Below, piece after piece: positions 7,929-16,495 of a stretch of 49,114 bases of DNA (its first letter is position 1; each line of letters starts with the position of its first letter). The position numbers and the translations under genes are program-made. The stretch is from a virus. The notes under the pieces are model-generated. The model ran no database searches. It was not told the DNA's origin and saw nothing but the letters and a program-made list of their open reading frames with translations. The DNA lies in IMG/VR virus record IMGVR_UViG_3300027730_000043, positions 1 to 49,114 of that record; one strand, written 5' to 3'.

Positions 7929-9749
7929 ATGAAAATATTAAAAGAATCTAATGAGACTTTGGGGTTTGGGGATCCGTTATTGGCTGCGGCGTATGATAAT
8001 AATTGTTTCCGTGATTTCCCAGCTAGTACCGTTGACTACGATGGAAAAAAAGCTTTAACTAGACCATCCAGAGATGGACTTTCAACCCTTTATCTTGTAT
8101 CCGCAGGTTTTGGTGAACAAGTCGGTAACTCCGTTTATTATACATTATATGTTGTTAATAATGAAACAAAAAAGGTTACGTTAACAAAAAATAAATTAAC
8201 TTGTCAAGGAACTGTTAATACTTTCTATGACCCTTTGAACTTATCCGGTACAAGGAAAACAGCGTACGAGACTTTAATTCATAACGATAATAATTTTGTA
8301 ACCTGGAAAGATATTAATGATAAGAAACTTAATTTGTCTAATTATACCTTAGTTGATATTGGTACAGACCCTGATGCCCAAAAACTCGTTCCTGCTACTA
8401 CATATCCACAATTATTAACGGGGCAAAAACTTACATTATGGAAATTTAAGGGTTTGACGCAAGCGGCTAGAAATCTGTCTGAGGATCAAACCAATATTAT
8501 AAATTACTTAAAAAAACCGCCGTTTAATTTTGTTGATTTTAGTGAAGGGGATGCAACTAAAATGAACGAATACGATAAATTTAATCTAAGAGATTTCAAT
8601 AGCTACCCTAGAGAATTAAGTAACTATAATTATAGTTCTTATTTTAAGACTGACTATTTCATGCTTCGTCCTAAAAATACAACAATAGGTGGTTCTGACC
8701 CATCACTAAATCAAAAATTATTCAAAGAGAATAATACTATTCAATCTTGTGTGGATCAAATTGTAACTTACAGTGAGGCTTATACTGACGCACTAACTAA
8801 TAAAAGTAACGCAAGTCCAGATGCTGAAGATAAGGATAAGTCATTACAGTGTATTAAAAATTATGGCTTAGAGGGATTTAAAAAAGCAATGCAAAAAGGT
8901 ATTATTAGTAAAAATCGTACTTATACTGAATTTGAAGCCAAAATAATAGACCCACTTTTTGCCGCATCACCAGTTCACTTAGCGGCTTGGAAACTTGGTA
9001 AGAACAAAGAACAGTATAGGCAAGCTAAAACATATATTGTTAATCCAAACCGAGTAAAGGAAGATGTTTTATTAAAAAATATAATATCTGAAAATTTAAA
9101 CAAATTAAAACGAAACAAACAAGAGTCGTTAAGTGAAGAAATGATAATCAAAAAACACCTACATATTTTAACTGAAGGTAGATACATTAAAAAAAAAAGT
9201 GAATTAAATAATTTATTTGGTGATCTTCTGAATGAGGTTGTTTATCTTAATTCAAAAGGATATGATGAAAAAATTATTTCAGAAGAAGTGTTAAACAGCC
9301 TTGCAGGTCTATTCGGTGGGACTATTTTCGGCGGGGCTTATAGCTACTTCAAAGAGTATATTATGAAATGGGTTGTTGAGAAATTAGGGATAGATTCTAA
9401 AGGATGGTTAGGTAATATAATTATTGTCGGTTTAGGTAATTTAAAAATTGGTGATTTATTGACAATTTGGAAATGTGATAAATTTGTGTCATTTATGGGT
9501 GGAACAATAAGTGAGGCTATAATTAGAAAATACACATCAAGTAAAAATATGGAAGGACCACTTGAGGGTGTGTTAAGGAATTCAATCACTAAAATGTTGG
9601 CTAGTACTCATTTTATTAAAGCAATTGAGGAGGGGTTAGAAAACGCCATATGTCCAATGTTGTCTGACTTGGGTTCTAAAATTGATGAGGTTTCAACCTC
9701 ATTAGCTAATAAAGAACCAAGGGAAACTCCAAGTGAAACTAATACATAA
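7929..9749 (+). CDS. large virion-type protein, unknown
   Basis: A 606-residue protein. The short N-terminus MKILKESNETLGFGDPL may be a vestigial tag. The first about 370 residues are rich in beta-type and aromatic sequence. Around residues 385-430 lies a segment with an internal tag-like pattern (IISENLNKLKR, then SLSEEMIIKKHL). The C-terminal about 150 residues include a hydrophobic Gly-rich region (LNSLAGLFGGTIFGGAYSYF) and a second (NIIIVGLGNLKIGDLLTI), so membrane contact is possible. It ends the 5064-9749 gene set before a bidirectional terminator. Confidence 0.75.
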   Translation: MKILKESNETLGFGDPLLAAAYDNNCFRDFPASTVDYDGKKALTRPSRDGLSTLYLVSAGFGEQVGNSVYYTLYVVNNETKKVTLTKNKLTCQGTVNTFYDPLNLSGTRKTAYETLIHNDNNFVTWKDINDKKLNLSNYTLVDIGTDPDAQKLVPATTYPQLLTGQKLTLWKFKGLTQAARNLSEDQTNIINYLKKPPFNFVDFSEGDATKMNEYDKFNLRDFNSYPRELSNYNYSSYFKTDYFMLRPKNTTIGGSDPSLNQKLFKENNTIQSCVDQIVTYSEAYTDALTNKSNASPDAEDKDKSLQCIKNYGLEGFKKAMQKGIISKNRTYTEFEAKIIDPLFAASPVHLAAWKLGKNKEQYRQAKTYIVNPNRVKEDVLLKNIISENLNKLKRNKQESLSEEMIIKKHLHILTEGRYIKKKSELNNLFGDLLNEVVYLNSKGYDEKIISEEVLNSLAGLFGGTIFGGAYSYFKEYIMKWVVEKLGIDSKGWLGNIIIVGLGNLKIGDLLTIWKCDKFVSFMGGTISEAIIRKYTSSKNMEGPLEGVLRNSITKMLASTHFIKAIEEGLENAICPMLSDLGSKIDEVSTSLANKEPRETPSETNT

Positions 9750-9827
9750 TTCATTAAAGATACCTGTGAGGTAGGACTTACATGGGATAAACTCAACTAA
9801 AAGAAAGGGAGGTATCCAACATCTACC

Positions 9828-9853
9828 AAAAGGACGTTTTTACGTCCTTTTGT
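9828..9853. terminator. bidirectional hairpin terminator
   Basis: A 9-bp perfect stem AAAAGGACG/CGTCCTTTT with a 6-base loop, between the convergent genes ending at 9749 and 9856. A- and T-tracts on both sides would allow use on both strands. Confidence 0.88.
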
Positions 9854-9855
9854 GT

Positions 9856-10347
9856 TTAATAGAATGTCGTTTTGAAATCTTCCCACATATCACCAACAGA
9901 AGAATTAATTATCTCTGAGAATATATTTGGTTCATAGGGAAGAATATTCATTTTCATATTTGCTTGTTCTGGTGTTCTATCATCTTTTAATCTGTTACAA
10001 GGAGAACAACAAGTTATTAGATTCATCCAAGTATTCTGACCACCCTTTGATTTTGGGATGATGTGGTCAATTGTTAAATTCTTTTTACTGCCACAATATG
10101 TACATTCGTGGCCATCTCTTCTATATAATCTATGTCTGTTAATCTTCAATTTATTAACTCTGAACTTAACAAAGTTGAATAAACGGATGATTAAGGGACG
10201 AACAAATTCTTTGACTCCAGTACATAAGGGGGTTTTGCTTGCCTTCAAGATTTCAGCCTTTCCTTTGTTAACCAAGGTAAATCCTTTATATACAGTGGTG
10301 ACATTTATTGGGGTGAAATCAGCATTTAATACTAATACTTTTTCCAT
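9856..10347 (-). CDS. HNH endonuclease
   Basis: A 163-residue protein when started at 10347 (MEKVLVLNADFTPINV); the frame is open 12 codons further. The N-terminal part is typical of a phage and bacterial HNH family that starts VLVLNADFTPI. The nuclease core is CTYCGSKKNLTIDHIIPKSKGG...NLITCCSPCNRLK: two CxxC zinc knuckles around the DHIIP catalytic His and the final Asn. It probably makes nicks or double-strand breaks, either as a free-standing homing enzyme or in packaging or recombination. An ATATTTAT signal lies at 10369-10376 on the minus strand. Confidence 0.85.
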   Translation of the reverse strand: MEKVLVLNADFTPINVTTVYKGFTLVNKGKAEILKASKTPLCTGVKEFVRPLIIRLFNFVKFRVNKLKINRHRLYRRDGHECTYCGSKKNLTIDHIIPKSKGGQNTWMNLITCCSPCNRLKDDRTPEQANMKMNILPYEPNIFSEIINSSVGDMWEDFKTTFY

Positions 10348-10368
10348 ACTATTTATTTTATATACAAT

Positions 10369-10376
10369 ATAAATAT
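10369..10376 (-). promoter_or_regulatory. late-promoter-like element
   Basis: ATATTTAT on the minus strand, about 22 bases before the ATG at 10347. It supports the shorter start of the HNH gene. Confidence 0.45.
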
Positions 10377-10402
10377 TTAACAATCACTATGTCAAATTTT
10401 TT

Positions 10403-11080
10403 ATGAAAATAAAAATAGTTTATTTTGCCTATCTTAAACCTGGTATTTGGGAACCAATTTTTTTAGAACAATTATCACAATTAAAAAATTGTGGATTATA
10501 TGATTTAGCAGATAATGTATACATTAGTTTAAGTTGTAATACTGATGACTTAAAACGAGCTAAACAATTAATTTGGGCAAAATTCAAAAAGGTTCAAATT
10601 ATAAATTTATTTTCTGATAATTTATATGAATATCCGGGAATAAAAGCAGTGTACGATGTATCATTAGGGGAAGACTCAGTAATTCTATATTTTCATACTA
10701 AAGGAATGACATCGGGTGAAAAAAATAATGGTAATCACACTCTTCGTAAAATATTATTCAAAAATGTTATTGAAAACTTTAATTTATATCTAGACGAATT
10801 CAAAAAAAACGACTCATTAGATGTTGGAACTATCTTGCCTAGTGAGTTTGGTTTTGCATGGTATAATTTTTTTTGGGTTAGGAGTGGATATGTACAAAAA
10901 TATTGTATACCTCCAGAATTTACCTCTCATAGGTATTATTGGGAAAGATGGTTGGGTAACGAACATTCAACAAAAAAAAATATTGTAACTTATAGTCCTT
11001 TTCTTGGATACAATAAACTAAAAAATAGAGTGGATTTAAACAATAAAAGATCCATCATTTTTAAACAAACTAAATTATGA
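10403..11080 (+). CDS. glycosyltransferase-like protein
   Basis: A 225-residue protein. It carries the pattern ILYFHTKGM at about residue 95, then a charged loop and a FFWVRSGY element followed by R-x2-x-WERWLGNEH. I associate this combination with polysaccharide-modifying glycosyltransferases that have an HTKG signature. It overlaps the next gene by four bases (ATGA) and opens a three-gene glycosyltransferase cassette. Likely role: adding sugars to virion proteins, DNA or host surface glycans; donor and acceptor cannot be read from the sequence. Confidence 0.65.
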   Translation: MKIKIVYFAYLKPGIWEPIFLEQLSQLKNCGLYDLADNVYISLSCNTDDLKRAKQLIWAKFKKVQIINLFSDNLYEYPGIKAVYDVSLGEDSVILYFHTKGMTSGEKNNGNHTLRKILFKNVIENFNLYLDEFKKNDSLDVGTILPSEFGFAWYNFFWVRSGYVQKYCIPPEFTSHRYYWERWLGNEHSTKKNIVTYSPFLGYNKLKNRVDLNNKRSIIFKQTKL

Positions 11081-11688
11081 ACCATATAATTGTAACTAGA
11101 TGTTATTTTACTGATGAAGAAAAATTCAACTCATATTTTGAGGTGATGAAACAAACTTTTATTCCAGCAATAAATAATCAAACAAATAAGAATTTTAAAC
11201 TAGCCTTAATTTCCAAACCACATCATTTTTCATTAATTAAAGAAAAATTAAATACAAATATTGATGTTTTGAGATTTGAAAGCACAAAAGAAGATTACAA
11301 AAAATATGTTATTGATAATAACATAACTTTACAAACTAGGCACGATTGTGATGATATCATGGTAGAAAATTATATTGAGTATATCCAAAATTTATACCAA
11401 AGAAATAGTAACCTATATGATAATTTTATTATCACCTTTCAACCAACAAAATATGAATTAAACACAAAAAAGGAATATAAACATAGTAGAGATTACTCAA
11501 AAGTTTGTTCAATGTTTTCAACATTAATTCAAAAAAAAGTCAATTCAGGTATTTTTGATGTTGTTCACGATAGATTAAAAACTATAAGTAATAACATCAT
11601 ATATGTTAAAGAAACTTATGTTAAGTTGGTTATTCATGGAAATAACACACTATCCAAATTAAATCCAAATGACGTTTTAATTAAATAA
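11077..11688 (+). CDS. putative rhamnosyltransferase-type glycosyltransferase
   Basis: A 203-residue protein starting MNHIIVTRCYF. The segment TLQTRHDCDDIM (about residues 83-94) matches the TRxDxDD metal- and nucleotide-sugar-binding motif of the putative rhamnosyltransferase family (GT-A fold). The spacing from the initial beta-strand is about right and the protein is short (family members are often 250-300 residues), so the C-terminal part may be reduced. It overlaps the upstream glycosyltransferase by four bases. Confidence 0.65.
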   Translation: MNHIIVTRCYFTDEEKFNSYFEVMKQTFIPAINNQTNKNFKLALISKPHHFSLIKEKLNTNIDVLRFESTKEDYKKYVIDNNITLQTRHDCDDIMVENYIEYIQNLYQRNSNLYDNFIITFQPTKYELNTKKEYKHSRDYSKVCSMFSTLIQKKVNSGIFDVVHDRLKTISNNIIYVKETYVKLVIHGNNTLSKLNPNDVLIK

Positions 11689-11694
11689 TTTATT

Positions 11695-13383
11695 ATGATT
11701 TCAATTATTGTTACCGCTTACAAAAATACATCATATATCAAAGAAACATTAGAATCAATCATAAATTCTTGTGGCGATTCGGAATATGAAATACTGATTG
11801 GAATTGATAATTGTATTGAGACAATGAAATTCTTAATGTCAATTAAAAATCAATTATCTGATAAAGTAAAAATATTATTTTTCACTAAAAAAGTAGGCAC
11901 ATATATAATCAGAAATACTTTGGTTAAAAACTCTAGTTACGAAAAATTATTGTTTTTTGATTCCGATGATGTTATGACATCAACCTTAGTTTCTAATGTT
12001 GTAAACACATTAGATAATTATGAATATGTAAGGTATCGTTATATTACATTTAGAGATAACTATGTAAATTATATTAACAATACTCCGGTCAATCATTATC
12101 ATGTTGGTACTTTTGGTATCAATAAAAAGGTATTTATGTCATTAAATGGTTTTGAGCCTTGGGATTGTGCTGCGGATGGTGAATTTTTTTGGAGAGTTAC
12201 TGCGAACAAGATTAGAATTGAAACCTTGGATAGTGTTGGTTTATATTATAGGAAACATGGTGAAAGTTTAACATCAAACCCTAGTACTGGTATGAACTCA
12301 CCAATACGAAAATACTATCACGACAAAAAACATAAAAAACAAAGTAATAATAATTTTGGTCCTTTAGATAATTTAGTAATCTCTGACTTTATTCTTTATG
12401 TGAATGATGACTCATTTTTGTTAGAGTATTTAGTTAGGCCAAAAATATCCATCCTCGTCCCCACATTCAAAAACCCAACAATGTTATCTGAGTGTTTAAA
12501 TAGTATTAGAGGGTACTCTGATTGTGAAATCTTGGTAGGAATTGATGGATGTGAGGAAACATTAGAATATGTTAAGAAAAACAAATACAATGAAGACATA
12601 AGATTTTTTTATTTTGACAAAAACAACGGACCATATATTGTTAGAAACTCATTAGCCAAAATATCCAATTCAGATATATTACTTTTCTTTGATTCAGACG
12701 ATATAATGAAAGAAAATATGATTTCAGATATATTAGGAAGAATGAGGACAAACGATTTTGTCAAACCAATGTATTCTGATTTTACAAATACACCAAATTA
12801 TAACATTACCAGATCAAACACATATGGTGAAGGTGTCTTTGCAATCAAAAAGGATTTATTTTTATCAATGAATGGATTTGAACCTTGGCCAGTCGCCGCA
12901 GATTCAGATTTTATGGGAAGACTTTATAAAAACAATAAGAAATTCAGTTATACAAATGATGTTGTATTTTATAGGAGAGTACATCCAAATAGTTTAACCC
13001 AAAGAAAAGAAACTGGATTATCATCACCATTAAGAGGTAAATATTACTCAATGAGTAAACGTAAAAGTAATTTTGGTCCATTACAAGAATTGGTGACTAG
13101 TACTTTTAATGAGGTTAATACAAATAAAATATACAATACTGACCCATACATTGAGATCACCCCCAAAAAAGATATTTCCGCAATATTAACTCATCCAAAA
13201 ACAATTGATTATGATAGAATCAATGAAATATTAGGAAAGAAACCAGAACAAAAGGTATTGCCAAATCAAAAACCTGAAAAACCTCAAGTCCAACAAAATA
13301 AACCAATATCAAGGAATGTTGTTAATGACAATAAGAACTTACAACGACATAATTTGGCAAAATTGAGTATTAAGAAAAAATAA
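11695..13383 (+). CDS. two-domain GT2 glycosyltransferase
   Basis: A 562-residue protein made of two homologous GT-A family 2 domains. Domain 1 (about residues 1-235) begins ISIIVTAYKNTSYI and has the metal-binding FFDSDD. Domain 2 (about 250-465) begins ISILVPTFKNPTML and again has FFDSDD. Both repeat LxLNGFEPWxxAADxxFxxR, the acceptor-side segment, so this is an internal duplication. The C-terminal about 90 residues are Lys/Gln/Pro-rich and disordered. Both domains keep the DxD-type acids, so two transfer activities are possible. It lies in the same operon as the two preceding glycosyltransferases. Confidence 0.88.
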   Translation: MISIIVTAYKNTSYIKETLESIINSCGDSEYEILIGIDNCIETMKFLMSIKNQLSDKVKILFFTKKVGTYIIRNTLVKNSSYEKLLFFDSDDVMTSTLVSNVVNTLDNYEYVRYRYITFRDNYVNYINNTPVNHYHVGTFGINKKVFMSLNGFEPWDCAADGEFFWRVTANKIRIETLDSVGLYYRKHGESLTSNPSTGMNSPIRKYYHDKKHKKQSNNNFGPLDNLVISDFILYVNDDSFLLEYLVRPKISILVPTFKNPTMLSECLNSIRGYSDCEILVGIDGCEETLEYVKKNKYNEDIRFFYFDKNNGPYIVRNSLAKISNSDILLFFDSDDIMKENMISDILGRMRTNDFVKPMYSDFTNTPNYNITRSNTYGEGVFAIKKDLFLSMNGFEPWPVAADSDFMGRLYKNNKKFSYTNDVVFYRRVHPNSLTQRKETGLSSPLRGKYYSMSKRKSNFGPLQELVTSTFNEVNTNKIYNTDPYIEITPKKDISAILTHPKTIDYDRINEILGKKPEQKVLPNQKPEKPQVQQNKPISRNVVNDNKNLQRHNLAKLSIKKK

Positions 13384-13391
13384 TTCATTCG

Positions 13392-13430
13392 TTGGAACTT
13401 TGTTTAGTCAATAGTAGTTCTTATATTTGT
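13392..13430 (+). promoter_or_regulatory. promoter, TTGGAAC / TATATTTG type
   Basis: TTGGAAC at 13392 and, with TTG-N19-TATATTTG, a good Bacteroidetes promoter ending at 13430. It lies 22 bases before the protease gene at 13452. Confidence 0.6.
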
Positions 13431-13451
13431 AACATCAAAAAATAAACAACT

Positions 13452-14156
13452 ATGAACGACTTAATCAAAATTGCCGTTGTTGCTCTTATCGTATATTTTG
13501 TTTGGGATTATATGAAAGAAAAGAAACTCACATTGTCTGAAATGTTTGTGATTCATCCCCACAATTCATTTAACCAACCAACAAACCCAATTGCTATTAC
13601 AATTAATAATCAAAAGGAAATTGACAATAATAATATCAATAATGAATATGTTGTTGATAATAAAACTCAAGTTGAAACGATAAATCATTCTGAGTTTCCA
13701 AATAAAACAATTGTTATCAAATCTTTGGGGAATGTTGATTATAGTGATATTACTGATGCCGTTAGGATTATCAAAGGTTTTTATGGATTTAATTGTATTA
13801 TTGGAGATAATGAACCGATAAGTGATGATATGTACATAAAAGGTGCGAATCATATCCTTAATGCCGATATTTGTTTGAATAAACTTTTTAGTCAACAAAA
13901 TGTTCTATATATTGTTGATAAAGAATTATGGGCTAGAGGTGATTATTTAAGAGGTTATGCCGCAGTGAATGGTGGGACTGCTATAGTTAGAGGTGAAAAA
14001 TCTTTCCTCCAAGAAACTATCATTCACGAATTGGGTCATACATTAGGTTTAGGTCATTGTGGTGATTTATCTTGTGTTATGGCGATAGATAATGATGTGT
14101 ATGATAGTGGTAATTTTTGTAAAAATTGTAAAAGAAGACTAAACATCTATGAGTAA
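13452..14156 (+). CDS. membrane-anchored archaemetzincin-like metalloprotease
   Basis: A 234-residue protein with one N-terminal transmembrane helix (residues 4-20), an Asn-rich linker (about 45-80) and a C-terminal zincin domain. HELGHTLGLGHC (residues 192-203), then C208-V-M, then C223-K-N-C226 reproduces the archaemetzincin signature HExxHxxGxxHC-x4-CxM...CxxC, with three zinc His, the general-base Glu, the Met-turn and the structural Cys set. It probably cleaves peptides at the membrane or in the periplasm. It overlaps the next gene by eight bases. Confidence 0.85.
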   Translation: MNDLIKIAVVALIVYFVWDYMKEKKLTLSEMFVIHPHNSFNQPTNPIAITINNQKEIDNNNINNEYVVDNKTQVETINHSEFPNKTIVIKSLGNVDYSDITDAVRIIKGFYGFNCIIGDNEPISDDMYIKGANHILNADICLNKLFSQQNVLYIVDKELWARGDYLRGYAAVNGGTAIVRGEKSFLQETIIHELGHTLGLGHCGDLSCVMAIDNDVYDSGNFCKNCKRRLNIYE

Positions 14157-14532
14157 AAAATCTATAAATGAAAAACTCCGTGATCATTATGAAAAACACG
14201 GTATTATCAAATTGAACAAGATGTCTTCAATCTCAGTTAAAGACCTGTGTGAGATGTTGGACTTAAACTTTAAGGTATTTGAGGATATTGAATTCAGACC
14301 CCATCCATATATTGGAGGTGTTGTAAGTAGAATTATGTTTGACAATGGGTATGGAGCTTCAGTAGTGTGTAATGAAAGTTCATATGGTGGACAAAAAGGG
14401 TTATATGAATTAGACGTACTTGACAAAGATGGAAAACTTACTTATGGTACACCAATTACTAGTGATGTTGTAGGTAATCTAACACCAGAAGAAGTAACAA
14501 ATATATTAATTCAAATACAAGATTTAAAATAA
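14149..14532 (+). CDS. small protein, unknown
   Basis: A 127-residue protein with no recognised family. The N-terminal 30 residues are charged and helical, followed by an alpha/beta segment with FRPHPYIGGVVSRIMFDNGYGASV and a predicted beta-rich end. It overlaps the archaemetzincin gene by eight bases and lies upstream of a separate promoter, so it belongs to the protease operon. Confidence 0.65.
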   Translation: MSKKSINEKLRDHYEKHGIIKLNKMSSISVKDLCEMLDLNFKVFEDIEFRPHPYIGGVVSRIMFDNGYGASVVCNESSYGGQKGLYELDVLDKDGKLTYGTPITSDVVGNLTPEEVTNILIQIQDLK

Positions 14533-14535
14533 CCC

Positions 14536-14566
14536 TTGACAACCTCAATCTAATATTCTATACTTT
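14536..14566 (+). promoter_or_regulatory. Bacteroidetes-type promoter
   Basis: TTG-N20-TATACTTT, 25 bases before the ATG at 14591. It indicates that the DUF2828/Ro60-like gene is an independent transcription unit. Confidence 0.6.
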
Positions 14567-14590
14567 CAAAACAAATTAAATAAAAAGATT

Positions 14591-15994
14591 ATGAACTTCT
14601 TAGACGCATTACAAACAGAAGACACATTTACTGAAAATGGTATGGTTACAAATTCATCAACTCTTAATGAGTGTGTGAATTTATTCTTCACCATTGGAGC
14701 AATGAGAGGACAAGACAAACAAAGATTGTTGAGTAATTTCTCAAAGGCATTTAATGAAAATCCATTGACTGCGATGCGTATTCTATTTTGGTCAAGAGAT
14801 GTTCGTGGAGGTGCTGGTGAAAGACAAATATTCCGTGATATAATCCAATTCTTAGCAGAAACGGATTCAGAAGTATTGGCAAAGAACATTAAGTTCATCC
14901 CAGAATTCGGTCGTTGGGACGATTTAACTGTCCTATTCAACACCAAAGTGAATAACGATGCGATGGCGACAATAATCCAGGGATTAGAATCCCGTAATGG
15001 ATTGTGTGCAAAGTGGATGCCAAGAAAAGGGGTTATATTTAACTCCATCAGAAAGGCTATGGGTCTGACACCAAAATCTTTACGTAAAATGTTGGTTGAA
15101 CTTTCCAACACCGTAGAACAAAAGATGTGTGCAAATGAGTGGTCAAATATTGAATACTCTAAACTACCATCTTTATCTATGGGAAGATATTCAAAAGCGT
15201 TTCCAAAACACGATAGTCTTGGGTTTGGTCAATATATTCTCGCCCTTAAAAATGGTGAGACTAAGGTAAATGCAAGTGCAGTTTATCCTTATGATGTTGT
15301 CAAAACCTTGAACTTAGGTAATAGAGAATTAGCTATTGAACAATGGAAAGCTCTTCCAAATTTTATGGAAGGATGTACCGAAAGAATACTACCTGTTGTG
15401 GATGTTTCAGGATCTATGATTAGCAGTGTTGGTGGAAACGCCAATGTTACTTGTATGGATGTTGCAATATCATTGGGATTGTATATTTCTGAGAGAAATG
15501 AGGGTGTATTCAAAGATAGTTTTATTACTTTCTCTGAAAAACCTGAACTACAAAAACTAAGTGGTGATTTGTATCAAAGATATACACAACTTAGTCGTTC
15601 TGATTGGGGTATGAGTACAAACCTTGAGAAAGTGTTTAGAGTAATCCTTGGTCAGGCAGTGAAACATAATGTCTCTGAGAATGAAATGCCAACGAAAATC
15701 CTTATCTTGTCTGATATGGAATTTAATCAAGCAACAAACCTACCTTTAACTGCAATGCAGATGATTCGTAGGGAGTACGAACAACACGGATACACTTTAC
15801 CTAGTATCGTTTATTGGAATATTCAATCAAGAAATAAGAACTTCCCAGTTCGTTTCGATGAAAAGGGAACATCATTGATTTCTGGTTTGAGTCCTGCAAT
15901 AATGAAATCAGTTTTGGTAGGAAATATTGATTCACCAGAATCAATTATGAATATCACGATTGACTCAGATAGATACAAGATGTTAGTAATCTAA
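14591..15994 (+). CDS. DUF2828/TROVE-like vWA protein (Ro60-like)
   Basis: A 467-residue protein. The N-terminal about 250 residues are helical, with the signatures FWSRDVRGGAGERQIF (about 66-81) and FIPEFGRWDDL. The C-terminal domain is a von Willebrand A fold with a complete MIDAS: DVSGSM (271-276), MSTNLEKV (Thr) and ILSDMEF (Asp). A helical repeat domain followed by a MIDAS vWA is the plan of TROVE proteins such as Ro60/Rsr, which bind misfolded RNAs and Y RNAs; the sequence resembles the DUF2828 family. RNA binding is inferred. Three tandem structured RNA units begin seven bases after its stop, reminiscent of rsr-Y RNA linkage in bacteria. Confidence 0.8.
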   Translation: MNFLDALQTEDTFTENGMVTNSSTLNECVNLFFTIGAMRGQDKQRLLSNFSKAFNENPLTAMRILFWSRDVRGGAGERQIFRDIIQFLAETDSEVLAKNIKFIPEFGRWDDLTVLFNTKVNNDAMATIIQGLESRNGLCAKWMPRKGVIFNSIRKAMGLTPKSLRKMLVELSNTVEQKMCANEWSNIEYSKLPSLSMGRYSKAFPKHDSLGFGQYILALKNGETKVNASAVYPYDVVKTLNLGNRELAIEQWKALPNFMEGCTERILPVVDVSGSMISSVGGNANVTCMDVAISLGLYISERNEGVFKDSFITFSEKPELQKLSGDLYQRYTQLSRSDWGMSTNLEKVFRVILGQAVKHNVSENEMPTKILILSDMEFNQATNLPLTAMQMIRREYEQHGYTLPSIVYWNIQSRNKNFPVRFDEKGTSLISGLSPAIMKSVLVGNIDSPESIMNITIDSDRYKMLVI

Positions 15995-16000
15995 CAATAT

Positions 16001-16135
16001 GGAAAAATTGGTTTATAAGGAATGATTCCTGCAAATCTAACTACAATCAATAACTAGAATCGAGATGGTTAAACTCACTTCTCCCACCAAGGAGATAAAT
16101 TTTTAACCAAAACCCATTCTGAAACCAATTTTTCC
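16001..16135 (+). ncRNA. structured RNA unit 1 downstream of Ro60-like gene
   Basis: A 14-bp perfect terminal stem (GGAAAAATTGGTTT with AAACCAATTTTTCC) encloses an asymmetric internal loop (ATAAG opposite TG), an inner GAATG/CATTC helix, the motif ATTCCTGCAAA, and an apical hairpin GGTTAAA...TTTAACC that itself contains TTCTCC/GGAGA. The loop motif and inner helix recur in two further units downstream. No promoter is obvious, so it could also be processed from the upstream transcript. Identity unknown; a Y-RNA-like partner of the adjacent protein is one possibility. Confidence 0.6.
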
Positions 16136-16143
16136 TATTTTTT

Positions 16144-16178
16144 TCTTGACTTAATGAAACTTTTTATCTAATTTTACG
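16144..16178 (+). promoter_or_regulatory. possible promoter of RNA unit 2
   Basis: TTGAC at 16146 with TAATTTTA about 20 bases downstream, in the AT-rich gap between RNA units 1 and 2. It fits the TTG-N19/20-TAnnTTT plan loosely. Confidence 0.35.
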
Positions 16179-16187
16179 TTATATATT

Positions 16188-16253
16188 GTACAAGGGATAG
16201 TTCCAGCAAATTAAAAATCAAATTATAGGAATTTTGAAAAACCTATCCTGACA
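16188..16253 (+). ncRNA. structured RNA unit 2
   Basis: Second copy: inner helix GGATAG/CTATCC, the conserved loop GTTCCAGCAAA directly after the 5' strand, and CTGA after the 3' strand. Helix bases differ from units 1 and 3 while pairing is preserved. The outer stem is weak (TGT/ACA). Confidence 0.5.
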
Positions 16254-16260
16254 TTTTACT

Positions 16261-16325
16261 GGTTATAAAGAATGAGTTCAGCAAACTAAAACAAATCCAA
16301 ATTGTAAAAAAAATCATTCTGAACC
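16261..16325 (+). ncRNA. structured RNA unit 3
   Basis: Third copy: GGTT/AACC outer stem, internal loop ATAAAG opposite CTG, inner helix AATGA/TCATT, and the loop motif GTTCAGCAAACT. It shares GGTT(T)ATAArGAATGA and TCATTCTGAA(A)CC with unit 1. Confidence 0.55.
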
Positions 16326-16369
16326 AAACTTTTTAATAAATTACAAATACTTATAAACAAATACAAATA

Positions 16370-16465
16370 ATGAAACGCTCAAATAAACATAATGTAATAT
16401 CAATTCAACCGCAATTTAGCAATTGCTGGATTGGTAATATCTATGGTTTGGGTATAGTAAGTTAA
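16370..16465 (+). CDS. small ORF, 31 residues, unknown
   Basis: A 31-codon ORF beginning MKRSNKHNVISI with a C-terminal segment NCWIGNIYGLG, immediately followed by a strong terminator at 16496. It lies between the RNA units and the tRNA array. A short basic start and hydrophobic end could be a small membrane-active or leader peptide, or the ORF may be chance. No family recognised. Confidence 0.4.
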   Translation: MKRSNKHNVISIQPQFSNCWIGNIYGLGIVS

Positions 16466-16495
16466 TTTTACATTTTATTATTTTTCATAATAAAA

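Noticed and set aside
16195-16290. TTCCAGCAAA strings resembling preQ1-I riboswitch loops
   Set aside because: The short P1 does not close right after the loop and there is no A-rich tail with the pseudoknot partner, and no preQ1-related gene follows.
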